This document shows, piece by piece, positions 21,880 to 33,634 of a stretch of 64,000 bases of DNA. The stretch comes from Cornus controversa (taxonomy: Eukaryota; Streptophyta; Magnoliopsida; Cornales; Cornaceae). The stretch lies in the NCBI GenBank assembly GCA_026545225.1, contig CM048846.1, positions 18,402,501-18,466,500 of the forward strand, in the 5' to 3' direction. The first letter of the stretch is position 1. Every line of letters starts with the position of its first letter. Made by a program: the position numbers and the translations under genes. The notes below the pieces were generated by a model. The model ran no database searches. It was given only the letters and a program-made list of their open reading frames with translations, and was not told the origin of the DNA.

Positions 21880-23887
21880 ATGCCTGTACAGCTACGTTCC
21901 GGAACCATAACGGGGCAACCGTCACCTGCACCAGACCACTCGATGGACCAGAATCAGACACAAGAACAGCTCCTGCAGGAGATGCGGAAGCAGTTGGAAG
22001 AATCCAACTGAATGAACGAACTATTGCAGGAAAAGATCGCCCGACTCACTGAAAAAAGACCGGAGAACGCTTCCCCTGAGAGGGGGGCATCGGTAGAATA
22101 TGATTCTGCTCGAGACGAAGGACGAACAGCGGAACTACCAGGATCCCAAACCACCAGACCGGACGTTAGTTACGACGCATTGACCAAACGACTGGAGGAG
22201 GTTAACGCCGATATCAAGGATCTGAAGAACCTGACCCCCGCAGATCTGGCAACACAGGTCGCTTAGCAAGGTGATACAGTCTCCTTTTTCAGACGAAATA
22301 AGAAGGTCTCCTAATCCGAAGAAATTCACTCTCCCGAGCTTCATCACCTTCGACGGCACGACCGATCCTGTTGACCACCTCTTCCATGTGCAGCAAAGAA
22401 TGACTCTGTACGCTGAGGACGAAAACCTCATGTGCAAGGTGTTTCCAACTAGCCTGTCCGGAGCGGCTCTAACTTGGTTTAAACAACAGCCTTCAGGAAC
22501 AATTCCCAGTTTCACAAAACTATGTGAGCTTTTCATCGCTCAATACATCGGTAACCGGCGACAGAAGAAAACAATTTCTTCGCTTTTTACCATGAAGCAA
22601 ACGAAGGGGGAGACCCTGAAATCCTTCATGACCAGATTCAATCTGGAAATGTCTCTGATAGACGGCTGTGACCAAGCTGCGGCTGTGGAAGCCTTCAAAA
22701 TAGCCATGATCCCCGATTCAAAATTCCACTCATCCTTAGTCAGGAAAACTCCCAAGACTATGGGTGATTTAAATGCCAAAGCGCAGGGATATCTCAGCCT
22801 CGAGGAAGATGAAGCCCTGAGACAGCAAAGGACAGCATTGATCAGCGTGGGGTCCCTGCCCAAGGACAAGGGCGATAAGCCAAAGACTCAAAGCAGGATA
22901 CCCCTCGTACCTTCTACGTCAGGGAAACGTCCCAGGACCGAAGAAAAGAACACGCCACTGAAATGCACCCTGGCAAGATTATACCAAGAAAACAAGGGCC
23001 GGGGCATATTCCGAACACCTCTACCGATCCGAGTCCCAGCCGAACTCAGAGATAAAAGCAAACACTGCGCGCTACACCAGGATTACGGCCACACCACTAA
23101 TGAATGCCGGAATCTCAGAGGCCAGACAGAGGCGATCATCGCCAAAGGAGGTCTAGCGGAATATGTGGTGAAGGGACAACCTATTCAGAACGAACGCAGT
23201 GCTCCAGACCGAAGAGAGAATCTGAACCAAAATTCAGTCAGGACGATCAATACAATACACGGCTACGCAACCAAAGTGGACCAAGGATCGAATCGATCCG
23301 TTCTTCGCCAAGCAAAAAGAATACAGAAGATGGTGGAAATAAATTCTATTCAAACCACAGGTTTTGCCACTCAGATCACGTTCGGAGATCCAGACCTAAT
23401 GAGGGTACAACTCCCTCATGAGGATCCGCTGGTAATTAGTCTATTGGTGGCCAATTGTTGGGTCAAAAGAGTACTCGTCGACGCAGGGTCAAGCGCAAAT
23501 GTAATGACATTGGAGGTATTCAAGCAGCTAGGAATTGGAGGCGACCAGATCAAGCGAGCCGAAGGTCCGCTTGTAGGATTCGACTGAAATAAAGTGCTCC
23601 CAACTGGAACAATAGCACTGTCTGTGACAGCAGTGCTAAGGACGCTCAGGGAATCATTTGTGATAGCAGACGTACACTCATCGTACAACCTTATAATGGG
23701 AAGGGGTTGGATTCACAGAATGCAGGGAGTGCCATCAACCCTGCACCAAGTGATGAGGTGTCTAACTCCTAACGGCAAAGGAACAGTGGACCTCCGGGGT
23801 GATCAGGTAGCCGCGAAGGAATGCTACTCGCTCACCATCAGGAGCACGCCGAGAAATGAAAAAACTTCAGAAGCCAACAACCAATAG
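21880..23887 (+). pseudogene. Tat gag-protease, interrupted by stops and a frameshift
   Basis: Gag starts at ATG 21880 and supplies the particle protein. The N-terminal part is charged with a coiled coil, followed by the Retrotrans_gag domain (about 22300-22700, including LTWFKQQP and KQTKGETLKSF). A CCHC-like zinc region lies near 23060-23110 (C-A-L-H-x-x-Y-G-H-x-x-x-x-C), and the aspartic protease core VLVDAGSSANVM is at about 23475-23510. Breaks seen: TGA at 22009, TAG at 22264, a frame change around 22270, TGA at 23585 and TAG at 23885. The 438-codon central ORF (22271-23587) is the longest piece. It cannot make a full polyprotein. Confidence 0.85.
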
Positions 23888-24009
23888 CAATCACAGAAAC
23901 CAAGTGTTCCCGAGGAACGGAAGGTCGCGGGCATAGCACAACCAGTAGAACCACTTCTAAAAATCCAACTAGGCGACCAAGAGAAAACAAAAGTACACGT
24001 ATCGGGACC

Positions 24010-27000
24010 TTGCTATCAAAAAAGGAGAAGGAAGAGCTGATTGAAGGATTGAGAAGAAATAAAGATGTGTTTGCCTGGACCCACCTCGACATGCCAGGGA
24101 TGGACCCCAAATTGACAAGGCATACATTGAACGTGGACCCTAACTGCATACCCGTTAAACAAAAGCAGATGAGGTTCGCCCCAGAGAGAAACCAGATAAT
24201 AGCCGAAGAGGTGCAACGCCTGCTCCAAGCAAACCTTATCAGAGAAGTAAAATACCCAGAATGGCTTTCCAACGTAGTGGTGGTTCAGAAGAAAAATGGG
24301 AAGTGGAGGGTTTGCATCGACTTCACCAACTTGAACAAGGCTTGCCCAAAGGATAGCTTCCCACTGCCCAAGATAGACCAGATGGTAGACGCTACCGCCG
24401 GCTACGAACTACTAACCTTCTTGGATGCATACTCAGGCTACAACCAGATCCCGATGGATCCGAAGGATGAGGAGAAGACCTCGTTCATTACTGAACGAGG
24501 GACTTACTGTTATAAGGTAATGCCTTTTGGCCTAAAAAATGCGGGAGCAACGTACCAACGAATGATCAATCGTGTCTTCAAAAAACATATCGGCAATACT
24601 GTAGAGGCATACATTGATGATATGGTGGTCAAAAGCAAAATGAGACTACACCATCTGCAGCATCTACAGGAGATATTCGAAACCCTCAGAGAGCATCGAC
24701 TGAGACTGAACCCATCAAAATGTACTTTCGGAGTATCATCGGGTCAATTTCTCGGTCACATGGTCAGCCAGACAGGAATAGAAATGAGTCCTTCCCAGGT
24801 GACAGCACTAATCCAGATATCAGAACCGAAGACTCAACGAGATGTCCAAGTCCTAACCGGACGAATCGCCGCTCTCAGTAGATTCGTATCACGCCTATCG
24901 GATAAATGCAAGCCCTTCTTTGATGTTATCCGAAAGAAAAAGGGCGAAGTTTGGGGAGCAGAACAGTCGGAAGCTTTAGAAAGGCTGAAATTATACATGT
25001 CCTCGGCACCTATACTAGCAATACCAAAGACGGGGGAAAAATTACATCTATATCTGGCAGTGTCCAAAGTATCGACGAGCGCAGCCCTAGTTAGAGAAGA
25101 GAACGGAAAACAACATCCGGTATACTATTCCAGCAAAACCATGACTGATGCCGAAGGCAGATACTCAAAAGCCGAGAAGCTGATTCTGGCCTTGGTGCAC
25201 GCAAAGAAGAAGCTAAGACACTATTTTGAATCACATCAGATAGTTGTCCCAACTAATCTACCGCTTAAGGCAATCCTTGGCAAGCCGGACATGACGGGGA
25301 GGATGATGAAGTGGGCAATGGGTCTCAGCGCTTACGACATCCTCTTCATTCCTCGAACGGCTGGCAAGGGTCAGGTGTTGGCCAAATTCTTGTTGGAATA
25401 CGATGAACCAAATGAAGAAGCAGAAAGCTCGTCGCATTGGAGAATATATGTAGATGGATCGTCAAGCCAGAGCGGGGCAGGAGCCGGGGTAGAAGTAATA
25501 ACCCCCGACGGGATTACTTTACATCATGCCGTCCGATTTGATTTCGATGCCTCTAACAATGTAGCAGAATATGAAGCCCTTCTCACCGGGCTCCGGCTAG
25601 CAAAGTCACTACAAATCAAAAGGCTAGCGGTATTCAGTGATTCACAGTTGATAGTGAATCAAGTAAACGGGGAATTCCAGGCTAAAGAGGATAAGATGAA
25701 CGCGTATCGAGAGGTCGTGCTCGAAATCATGAAGGAGTTCGACGAGGTAGCCTTAAACCACATTCCACGTGAGGAAAATGAGGCAGCCGACAGGCTGGCG
25801 TGCTCGGCTTCTAGCGCGGATGAATCTTTAACCAGAGTGTCATCCGTAGAAGAATTAACGGAACCGAGCATCGGGAAACCATCGGAAGTATTCACAATCC
25901 CTAGAGAACCAAGCTGGATTGATCCAATAGAGGCGTACCTAAGGAACGGAACCCTTCCCGAACAGAAAAAGGAGGCAAAGAAACTGAGAATGAAGGCTCC
26001 GAGGTACACAATCATCAACAACCACCTCTACAGGAGATCATTCTCAGGACCATTGTTAAAATGTCTAGCACCATCCGAAGCCAAGAAGGTCTTGAAAGAG
26101 ATTCACGAGGGGGTCTGTGGAAACCATTCTGGGGGTCGATCTTTAGCTCACAAAGCCTTGACAATCGGATATTTCTGGCCATACATGTCCCGAGACGCAG
26201 CGGAATACTCCCAAAACTGTGACAAGTGCCAAAAACACGCCCAGCTGCTGCACCAGCCACCGGGAGACTTAAATCCAATGACCAGCCCTTGGCCCTTCGC
26301 CCAGTGGGGGATAGACATGGTGGGACCCTTGCCAATAGCAGCGCAGAAGAAAAAGTACGTTCTCCTAGCAACGGACTACTTCACCAAATGGGTCGAAGCC
26401 GAAGCATACGCATCAGTGACCCACGTGCAGGTCATAAAATTCATTTGGAACCATATCATATGTCGCTTCGGCATCCCCTCGGCAATCATCATGGATAACG
26501 GAAAAAACCTAGACAATCAGTTCACCCAGGGATTCTTTGTCAAATACGGAATCAACCAACGACTCTCCTCAATATCATACCCATAAGGGAATGGGCAGGC
26601 AGAGATTACAAACAGAACCATTTTTGAAAATATAAAGAAGAAGCTTGAAGAAAGGAAAGGCCGCTTGCTGGACGAACTACCGAATGTCCTCTGGGCATAT
26701 CGGACCACCCCTCGAAGACCTACAGGTAGCAGCCCCTTCAATCTGACCTACGGGATGGAAGCAGTGATTCCGGTCGAGCTAGGCATCCCAACCCTAAGGA
26801 TCGAATCATTCGAAGAGCACAAGAACGATCAACAGATCGGACACGACATCGACTTGATCGAGGAAAAGAGAGAAGTTGCACGGATTAGGGTGGCGGCCTA
26901 CCAGCAGAGACTTCGCAAGGCATACAACAAGAAGGTCCTACCTCGATCGTTCGAGCAAGGAGACTGGGTCTTGCGCAAGGTCACCAGCAACACCAGAGAA

Positions 27001-27155
27001 CCAAACGCGGGAAAGTTCGCGGCTAAATGGGAAGGTCCATTTGAGATAATCGAGGTCATTGGAAAAGAGCATACAGGTTACGAAGGATACACGGCAGTGG
27101 GGCCATGGTCGAAAAACCTTGGAACGCAACGCATTTAAAAAGGTACTACGTGTAA
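24010..27155 (+). pseudogene. Tat pol: reverse transcriptase, dual RNase H, integrase
   Basis: Reverse transcriptase carries LDAYSGYNQI, MPFGLKNAGATYQ and the catalytic YIDDMVV (about 24610-24630). It is followed by a first RNase H without the usual acidic residues. A second, separate RNase H (WRIYVDGSS, then NNVAEYEALLTGL, FSDSQL and NEAADRLA) keeps its acidic set, as known for the Tat lineage. Integrase has the HHCC finger (about 26100-26240) and D-D-E residues in WGIDMVGPLP, IMDNG and GNGQAE. Breaks: an apparent 1-base deletion near 24003, TAA at 26584 (within YPxGNGQAE), and a 1-base deletion near 27069. The natural C-terminus HLKRYYV ends at 27155. Confidence 0.9.
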
Positions 27156-27339
27156 GCCTTTGGGCATTTTGTTTGTATGAACCTGGAAATCTATTAATTG
27201 ATGTTGTCCCACACCGGATGAACATTGAATCACGGTACTCTTAATATAACGGGATCCACCCATCCCGCCCAAAGACAGTGGAATTGAGCCGCAAAGCCAA
27301 AAGTTTGCCGCGCAATGCCACTATCTTAAATAATTTTGG

Positions 27340-28105
27340 CAACGCCTCCACCTGTATGAAATAGACCTCGGCATGACTAGCCGAACGTCTCAGATGAATA
27401 AAACTGGCCAAGGCACGATCAGCCGAGCGCCACAAACTGAACGAGAAATCTCAGCATGACTAGCCGAGCGTCTCAGATGAATGAAACTGGCCAAGGCACG
27501 ATCAGCCGAGTGCCACAAACTGAACGAGAAATCTCGGCATGACTAGCCGAGCGTCTCAGATGAATGAAACTGGCCAAGGCATGATTAGCCGAGCGCCACA
27601 ACTGAACGAGAGACCTCGGCATGACTAGCCGAACGTCTCAGATGAATAAAACTGGCCAAGGCATGATAAGCCGAGCGCCACAAACTGAACGAGAAACCTC
27701 GGCATGACTAGCCGAGCGTCTCAGATAAATAAAACTGGCCAAGGCACGATCAGCCGAGTGCCACAAACTGAACGAGAGACCTCGGCATGACTAGCCGAAC
27801 GTCTCAGATGAATAAAGGTGGTCAAGGTATGATCAGCCGAGCGCCACAACTGAATGAGAGACCTCGGTATGACTAACCGAGCGTCACAGATGAATAAAGG
27901 TGGTCAAGGCATGATCAGCCGAGCGCCACAACTGAATGAGAGACCTCGGCATGACTAACCGAGCGTCTCAGATGAATAAAGGTGGTCAAGGCACGATCAG
28001 CCGAGCACCACAACTGAATGAGAGACCTCGGCAGGATTAACCGAACGGCTCAGATGAATGAAGTTGGCTAAGGCATCATCAGGCGAACAAAGAAACTTCA
28101 ACACA
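27340..28105 (+). repeat. 83-bp tandem array in Tat 3' region
   Basis: About nine copies of an 82-83-bp unit. The core TCGGCATGACTAGCCGA, or close variants, starts at 27368, 27451, 27534, 27616, 27699, 27782, 27864, 27946 and 28028. Copies share CTCAGATGAAT and GGCCAAGGCA or GGTCAAGGCA. Such arrays between pol and the 3' LTR are known from Tat-lineage elements and can seed satellites. Confidence 0.9.
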
Positions 28106-28365
28106 TCTAAGCTGAAAATCGCATAGATGAAACATAATCATCTAAATACCAAAATCAATGAAAAAGGTCGCAATACAGCCAGACGAGGGCCCCAGAAAGA
28201 CGAAGAAACGCTACCCAATTCTTTAACATCTTTAGCATGAAATACGCCATTAGAACGGCCAAATAAGGATGAAAGTGCAGAATGCATTAAGTAAAGTGCA
28301 GTGCCGGACAAACGACAGAAATACTAAAAAAAAAAGTTGTATTCCATTATAATAGAGTCTTCAAA

Positions 28366-28367
<2 letters not shown>

Positions 28368-28396
<29 letters not shown>

Positions 28397-28397
28397 T
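28368..28397. repeat. (TA)n microsatellite
   Basis: A run of A followed by about 14 TA units, just after the Tat tandem array. Confidence 0.9.
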
Positions 28398-28423
28398 ACA
28401 AAAATAAGAATAAAATGGTGAAA

Positions 28424-30484
28424 TCAGTCCGCTGAAGGGGCCGCTGCAGAAGCATCGCCATCGTCGAAAATACTGGCGATCTCTTTCTCTTCATCTCCCT
28501 CCTCTAGGTCTTGATAAGGGGGCCCTTTTAGATTCATCTCTCGGTCATATTCATCAGGTCCACCCGGATAAGATCGATCGTCCTCGGGAACCCCTGCATC
28601 ATCAAAGCCTTGACGATATGCTTCGGCATTTCTGATCTGGACAGTACGAGACAACCTATCAAACAAAGCTTTGGCACCTTTCTCCAGTTTGATTGATCGT
28701 TCTTGCAAAGAACTAACGTTCATCTCCGCTTCAGATATTCGGGACTCAACCAAAGCCCTCTGGAACTTAGCCTCCTCTTTCCTTTTGGAAAGATCTTCCA
28801 CCTGAGACCTCAGTTGTTCATTCTCCAGCAGGAGAGCCTGAGACTTCGCCTTCTCACTGCTAACTTCACTCATGGCGACCCAAAAATTAGCTTCAACTTT
28901 CCTGACCCGAATATCGGCCTTCTTAACTTTGATGGTCGCTTGCTCAACCAACTTACACATAGTCATAACGCCGAACATGTTCTGCGAAAACGCAAAGTCA
29001 TTAAAAGAAAGAAGACAGCAAGAAAACACACAGCAGAGTTAAAAGCATTTTCACCACCTTCAGTGCCGCTTTAGGACAAGACTCCAGAAGACTACCAACG
29101 GAGAGGTCCAGCATCATCTTCGCATCCTTAGGAGGCCACATCTCCTTCAAGAATGCCTTCATGGACTCTCTGTTTTTAAGTAAGGAGTCCTCAATAGATA
29201 GGGGCATACCATTGGCTTTCACCATCCGATGGACCCATGGCTCTACAGCTGAAGAACTTGGGATATCCGATCCCACCACTGTCGTCCCAACGACGGAGGA
29301 CTCCCCAGGTACAGAAGTAGAAGGGGAAGCTGAAGTCGTCACCTTCAGAGATTTTGGAGGTGGGGCAGCCTCCTCCAACTCAATCACTTCGGTGGGGCAT
29401 GACCTCTCGGCCTCCACTTCCTCGGAGTGCCTTTTTCGTAAGGCCGACGCCACCACCATCTCTAGCTCGGTCGGTGGATCACCAAGACTGTTCACCTCGG
29501 TCGACCTTCTTGTCTTAGTGCGTGTAGTCTTAAGAAGCTTCATCTCAACAGCTGCCGCACCCTTAGAGATAGTTGCGAGTATACCAGAACTCAGAAGAGA
29601 GGAAGACTTGGGAACACTCCTCCACACCTTTTCTCTCAGAGTCTTCAATCGCGCTACTAATTCAGAGCGGGGTAAAAGATCCCTAACTGCACCAGCAAAA
29701 CACCAAATTGATTAAACAGCGAAACATCACATATAATGCAGTTACAATGAGGGTCAGAAAGGAAATCAGGGGACGGGATACCTAATCCACCAAACGACCG
29801 GGAGATGGGATACTTATCAGAAGAGGGAACTTTCCATTTCCCCCCAACAACGACAAGCTGAGCCTTCCAGCCCTTGTCCGATGAGGGATGGCCAGTGCAG
29901 AGCGACCTGCCTGGGCGAGGGAAGAAATGGAAGCGATTCCTTTTGTTCTTGGTAGCACAGACTTGGTAGCAAAGGAGAAGATCGTCAAACCCCAACTCGA
30001 GGCCACGAGTATAGTTAAGCGCAAGGACGCTGGAAATAACCCTAAAGAAATTAGGGTTAACTTGCAGAGGGGCCAGATGCAATTGGTTAAGTACAAGGTG
30101 ATAGAAAGGATGAAGAGGAAACCGAAAGGCTGGGAAATACCTAGCCGAAAAGAGCATGTCACCCTCGTTCAAATGCTCACCCGATCGAAAATCGGAATCG
30201 AGAGGGTAATTCCTAAGAGTAACGTCAGACGGAACCTCACAGTCAGTTCTGAGTTTACTCAAATTTACAGGAGTCCTAACTAGGTCCCGATTGACGTCCT
30301 CCAAATCAGAATCTGAAGAACTCTGATCCCCGGAAGGATGAGGTTCAGCTGCTGTCGAAGGGACAGAGGGATTCTCCGGCGGAACCCGGCCATCGTCACC
30401 CTCAGCCAAGAACTCGTCAGTCGACTGATAACGCTCCAACGGCCCAAATTTATCAACAATCTCTACACCTTTCGTCCTACCCAT
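28424..30484 (-). CDS. Antisense spliced gene (aORF) of Tat element
   Basis: Three exons on the strand opposite to gag-pol join in frame: 29782-30484, 29058-29686 and 28424-28981, with GT-AG introns of 95 and 76 bp. The product is about 629 residues with no internal stop. Residues about 105-240 carry the plant 'gypsy-type transposon' domain (FRFPLHPFYHLVLNQL, APLQVNPNFFRV, then a K-W/G-K-W region). The middle is Ser/Thr/Pro-rich, and the last exon is a long coiled coil (SEKAKSQALLLENEQLRSQV) with an acidic tail. Antisense ORFs of this kind are known in Tat-lineage elements; their role is unknown. Here it is intact while gag-pol is broken. Exon borders are inferred from frame continuity. Confidence 0.75.
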
Positions 30485-30759
30485 ACCTCAGAAGTAAAGA
30501 AGGAGAGAGAAACAGTAGTAATGAAGAGAAGGATGGTCACTAACCTCAACAGGCGAGAAGATAACCCCTGAAATGGTCCAGAGTCTACAGCAATCCAGGA
30601 ACAAGAAGTCAAGTACAAACATTTATGAAGAAATGACATTACGGCGGCCAACGAGGGAACAAAACCCAAACACAGTCTGGCGGTGCAAACGAAGTGACAT
30701 CCATGATGGAAAAACCCTTTCAAATGCCTTCCAATTCGAAAGGGGTTTTTGGGGCAAAG

Positions 30760-31070
30760 TGTAGCACAAGAAAATCGCCGCATAACACGTGTAATCAACA
30801 GGATACGTGGCAGCCATGTCATCCCCGACAAAATAACGTAGACGCAAAAGAAATCCCCAGATCTCCTCCCAAATTGCCAATATTTGAGCACTGAATTCCT
30901 GCAGCCAATAAAGGCACAATTTCATCCTATTAAACGAAGAAATTATGGGCACAATCAATGTATTCGTGACACTATTTAAATGATGCAAAAGAGAATGAAA
31001 GGGGGACAATTTTGAGAGTGAGGAAGAAAATTTCTCTGTTAAGTGTAGTAGCAGTTTTTCTGTACCTACA
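30760..31070 (+). repeat. 3' LTR of Tat element
   Basis: 311 bp, identical by eye to the 5' LTR, preceded by a purine-rich tract and followed by TSD AGTAA. Confidence 0.93.
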
Positions 31071-31075
31071 AGTAA

Positions 31076-31420
31076 AAATTCACTTTTATTGAATTGTATG
31101 ATAAGAAGTAGTGTATTGGTAATTTTTTAACTTGAGTGATATATATTGTAATAACCGATTCAATTTCGTTTCGTTGATACACCTGAGTCGATTATACCGC
31201 ATTAACGTCGACAATTGCATCCGTAACTAAGAACCATAAGTATCAGGCAATTGGATAGACAACTACATATATAGGAGCATTTATCTCCCGAAACATTAAA
31301 ATTTTTGCATATATTCAATATCGTGACTCGAAATGAGAAAGAAAAAATAAGCACAGTATTTCACTCTTAGCTTTTGGACTTTCGTGTACCTTCTTATTTA
31401 GGCTAGTATTGCATGCGGCT
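31076..31420. other. 3' flank of MES-B
   Basis: No gene. The stretch 31257-31320 ('gacaactacatatataggagc') matches the MES-A 3' flank at 8728-8800, so this is ancestral MES-B flanking DNA continuing past the Tat insertion. Confidence 0.5.
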
Positions 31421-31788
31421 TGATGAAGCAGGAATTCACCCCGAACTGGTCAAACGCCAACCTGTGAAAAAAGACGAAAGAAGGGTAGTCGATAAGGCAC
31501 CGGTGTGATACCGATCGACTACGCTCCGACGATCAAATCATAAATCGAAAAAGGCTCTTTGCTATGAAGGGGATCAAAGGGTATTAATTGCGTACCTTGA
31601 TATCTGGACCGTGTCTGTATTTATAACCATCCACTAAGGTTGCATTGTGGTTGGAGACTTAATTCTTTTAGTTTCCCAGTCCTTCTTGGAGATAGAAACC
31701 ACCCGGTCAAAGATAAACTCTTGTACACGTCACTTTGTTTTTATCTTCCACGACAATAGTTTTATAGTTGGAGTCAAATACTCTATCA
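31421..31788 (-). mobile_element. Solo LTR, same family as the element at 62176
   Basis: Reverse complemented, the segment starts TGATAGAGTATTTGACTCC and ends TTCATCA. It aligns throughout with the LTR at 62176-62518 (shared CAGGTTGGCGTTTGACCAG and TCGGAGCGTAGTCG). It is flanked by the exact 5-bp direct repeat CGGCT (31416-31420 and 31789-31793). A single LTR with intact target duplication means LTR-LTR recombination removed the interior. Confidence 0.88.
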
Positions 31789-31926
31789 CGGCTAAACAGT
31801 GGTAAGGTAAAATTATTTTTAAAAATACAATCACTTCATAGTCCTGCATTCTCAATGATGCTACCTTTCAAAAAAAAAAAAATGATGCGCAGCCCATATA
31901 ACACACTCCTTATGCTTCATGCACAT

Positions 31927-32423
31927 TCAATTATATGTATCAACAATCTCCTGCAAAGTGAGGTAAAGTTTTTTGGGTTTTGAAATTATGACCATATGGT
32001 CAAATTCGGCCAGCTATGTACTTCACTTCTCTAGGGCTATTCTCAATTATATATTTCTGGAAATCCACTGGCAAGACTTGATCATCTCCACTAATTACAA
32101 AAACCCGAGTCACTGACCCGTATTTATTCTCTGTCACTAGAGACGTGCTCAAGTCATCCAAGAAAAACTTAGTTGGCCTCACCAATGTTTTAGCTAATTC
32201 AATCTCCTGCATGGAAAGATAAATGAATAGACGTCAAGCTTGCTGTTGTTAGGGATTTATTCTCATGAAATTGCTTGAAATCGAATCTCGCCTCTGTTGC
32301 GGACTCATTATAAAGCGTAGTTGCAATGTATTCTGGACCTAAGAGTATGGATATTGGCTGATTATTCGAATCATATACAGTTACAGAATATAAGAAAGAG
32401 TCTGACGAGGTCGTGTAGAAAAA
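31927..32423 (-). pseudogene. MES-B: truncated methylesterase-like pseudogene
   Basis: Exons 2 (32292-32423, 132 bp as in MES-A and MES-C) and 3 (31927-32206) of a methylesterase-like gene are recognisable. Exon 3 reads ELAKTLVRPTKFFLDDLS and keeps the Asp of GDDQVLP. An indel just before the catalytic His region (near 32008-32014) shifts the frame; the DHMV..SKP..LY tail continues in another frame. The donor of exon 2 is GC instead of GT. Exon 1 with the nucleophile Ser is absent; homology ends about 75 bp into intron 1 (about 32500). It cannot make an enzyme. Confidence 0.88.
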
Positions 32424-33029
32424 CTGTTGGCCAAAGCAAAAACCATGAAAAAAGAAATGTGTTAAGAGAGCAAAAGAACATACACATAAGCTTAGTTTAT
32501 ATTCAAATCCTTCTTGCTGACTATTAGGCGACTTGCGAAGTCGTCTGAGACCCTAGTCAATAGAAGGTTTCCAAATATTTTTATTTCCTTAATAAGAGAT
32601 CCTAAAATTTCTATTTTCTAATATTATTAGACTTCGAAAATTTTTTGTTTCCTTGTATTGTTAGGTCCCAACTAATGGTAAAGATTTAATAATAGGTTCA
32701 AATTAATTTAATTCATTCTAAAACTTTTTATTTCTATACTTATCTCAACACCTTCCTCTTTTTTCTCTCTGATTTAATACTAGGCAGACATAATTTAATT
32801 CATTCTAAAACTTTTAATTTATATCCTTTTCTCAACACATTTCTCTTTTTCTCTTCGTCACTCCTCATTTAGGTTCTTTTCTCCATCAGAACAATAGGGT
32901 GGTTATGCTCATTACTAAAATTGTTGAAGAGATGAAATATAACCAAGGTATATATTTTTTATCAGAGGTTGAATCGATCATCAGAATAAGAATTAGGCAT
33001 TTTTTTAATGATTTGTTGAATATATATTG
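32424..33029. other. Truncated MES-B intron and AT-rich sequence
   Basis: The first 75 bp or so match MES-A intron 1. The rest is AT-rich with an imperfect duplication ('tttaattcattctaaaac' at about 32705 and 32790) and no gene. Confidence 0.45.
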
Positions 33030-33192
33030 TGATCGGCGTTGAATGTTACGTATTATAGCTTCTTAATTTGCATATTTTATTCTCTTAGTGATAGTTTATA
33101 TGTGATTTTACTTTATTTTCGTGTTTTCTGTCTTTTTCAGGGCCTTAATGATTATTTCAGATAAAACCATAATTTTGGGCTTTTAAAGATGA
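33030..33192 (+). repeat. Athila-type LTR fragment, left piece
   Basis: It starts TGATCGGCGTTGAATGTTAC and aligns with the start of the solo LTR at 52678 (TGATAGGCGTTGAATGTTAC). The alignment resumes at 46845 after the L1 and Athila insertions, so one LTR was split by two nested insertions. Confidence 0.8.
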
Positions 33193-33622
33193 GATATGGC
33201 ATTTTATTTTTGATATTATTCATATCTCCTATCCTATCTTCCTCTCTATGTCACATTTACTAGATTGGTTCCTAAATCACACAAGTTCAAATACTAGGCG
33301 GAGTAAAATTTTGAAATGTCTCTTCCCCACAGTTATTTGGTCCATTTGGGGTCAACAAAATGCAGCATTACATCTCGGTTTTAAGAAGACTTCACATGAA
33401 GTGGCGCAAGGCATCCTTTTAGAGTGTCTTCTGCTTTTGGACCTACAGATTCATGATCTTTCTCTAATCTTTTAATTTTGATGATTATGTTCAGTTTTCT
33501 TTGATGTATTGGAAAGGATTCTTCCTTATCCAGTCTCACGCTGGTTTTGAGGGATTCCTCATTCAGGTTTTTGTACTCTTTTGAGTTATGGTTATATAAT
33601 ACAACAAAACATTCAGGAAAAA
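33193..33622 (+). mobile_element. 5'-truncated L1 LINE 3' end
   Basis: About 430 bp ending in an A run, flanked by the 8-bp direct repeat AAAGATGA (33185-33192 and 33623-33630). The reading frame at 33248-33475 (FPTVIWSIWGQQNAALH) and the trailing phrase 'tttttgtactcttttgagttatggttatataatac' in the 3' UTR are typical of plant L1 C-termini. It inserted into the Athila-type LTR before the 13-kb element did, since that element's target duplication starts at the last base of this repeat. Confidence 0.7.
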
Positions 33623-33634
33623 AAAGATGATATC

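Larger units (their letters stand above)
21518..31070 (+). mobile_element. Full-length Tat-lineage Ty3/Gypsy retrotransposon (9.55 kb)
   Basis: Two 311-bp LTRs (21518-21828 and 30760-31070), which I found identical base for base by eye, begin TGTAGCAC and end ACCTACA. They are flanked by the exact 5-bp target duplication AGTAA (21513-21517 and 31071-31075). Internal order: primer-binding site, gag, protease, RT, RNase H, a second RNase H, integrase, an 83-bp tandem array, and an antisense spliced gene before a purine-rich tract (AAAGGGG...GGGGCAAAG) and the 3' LTR. This layout is that of the Tat lineage (Grande/Retand/Ogre relatives). Identical LTRs mean a very recent insertion, yet gag-pol is broken in many places. 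Confidence 0.92.

Noticed and set aside
22135..27435. Many ORFs of 60-144 codons on the minus strand across the Tat gag-pol region
   Set aside because: They lie opposite clear gag, RT and integrase coding sequence and have no domain content.
27340..28105. CRISPR-like regularly spaced repeats
   Set aside because: Units are contiguous 82-83-bp tandem repeats without unique spacers, in a plant retrotransposon.
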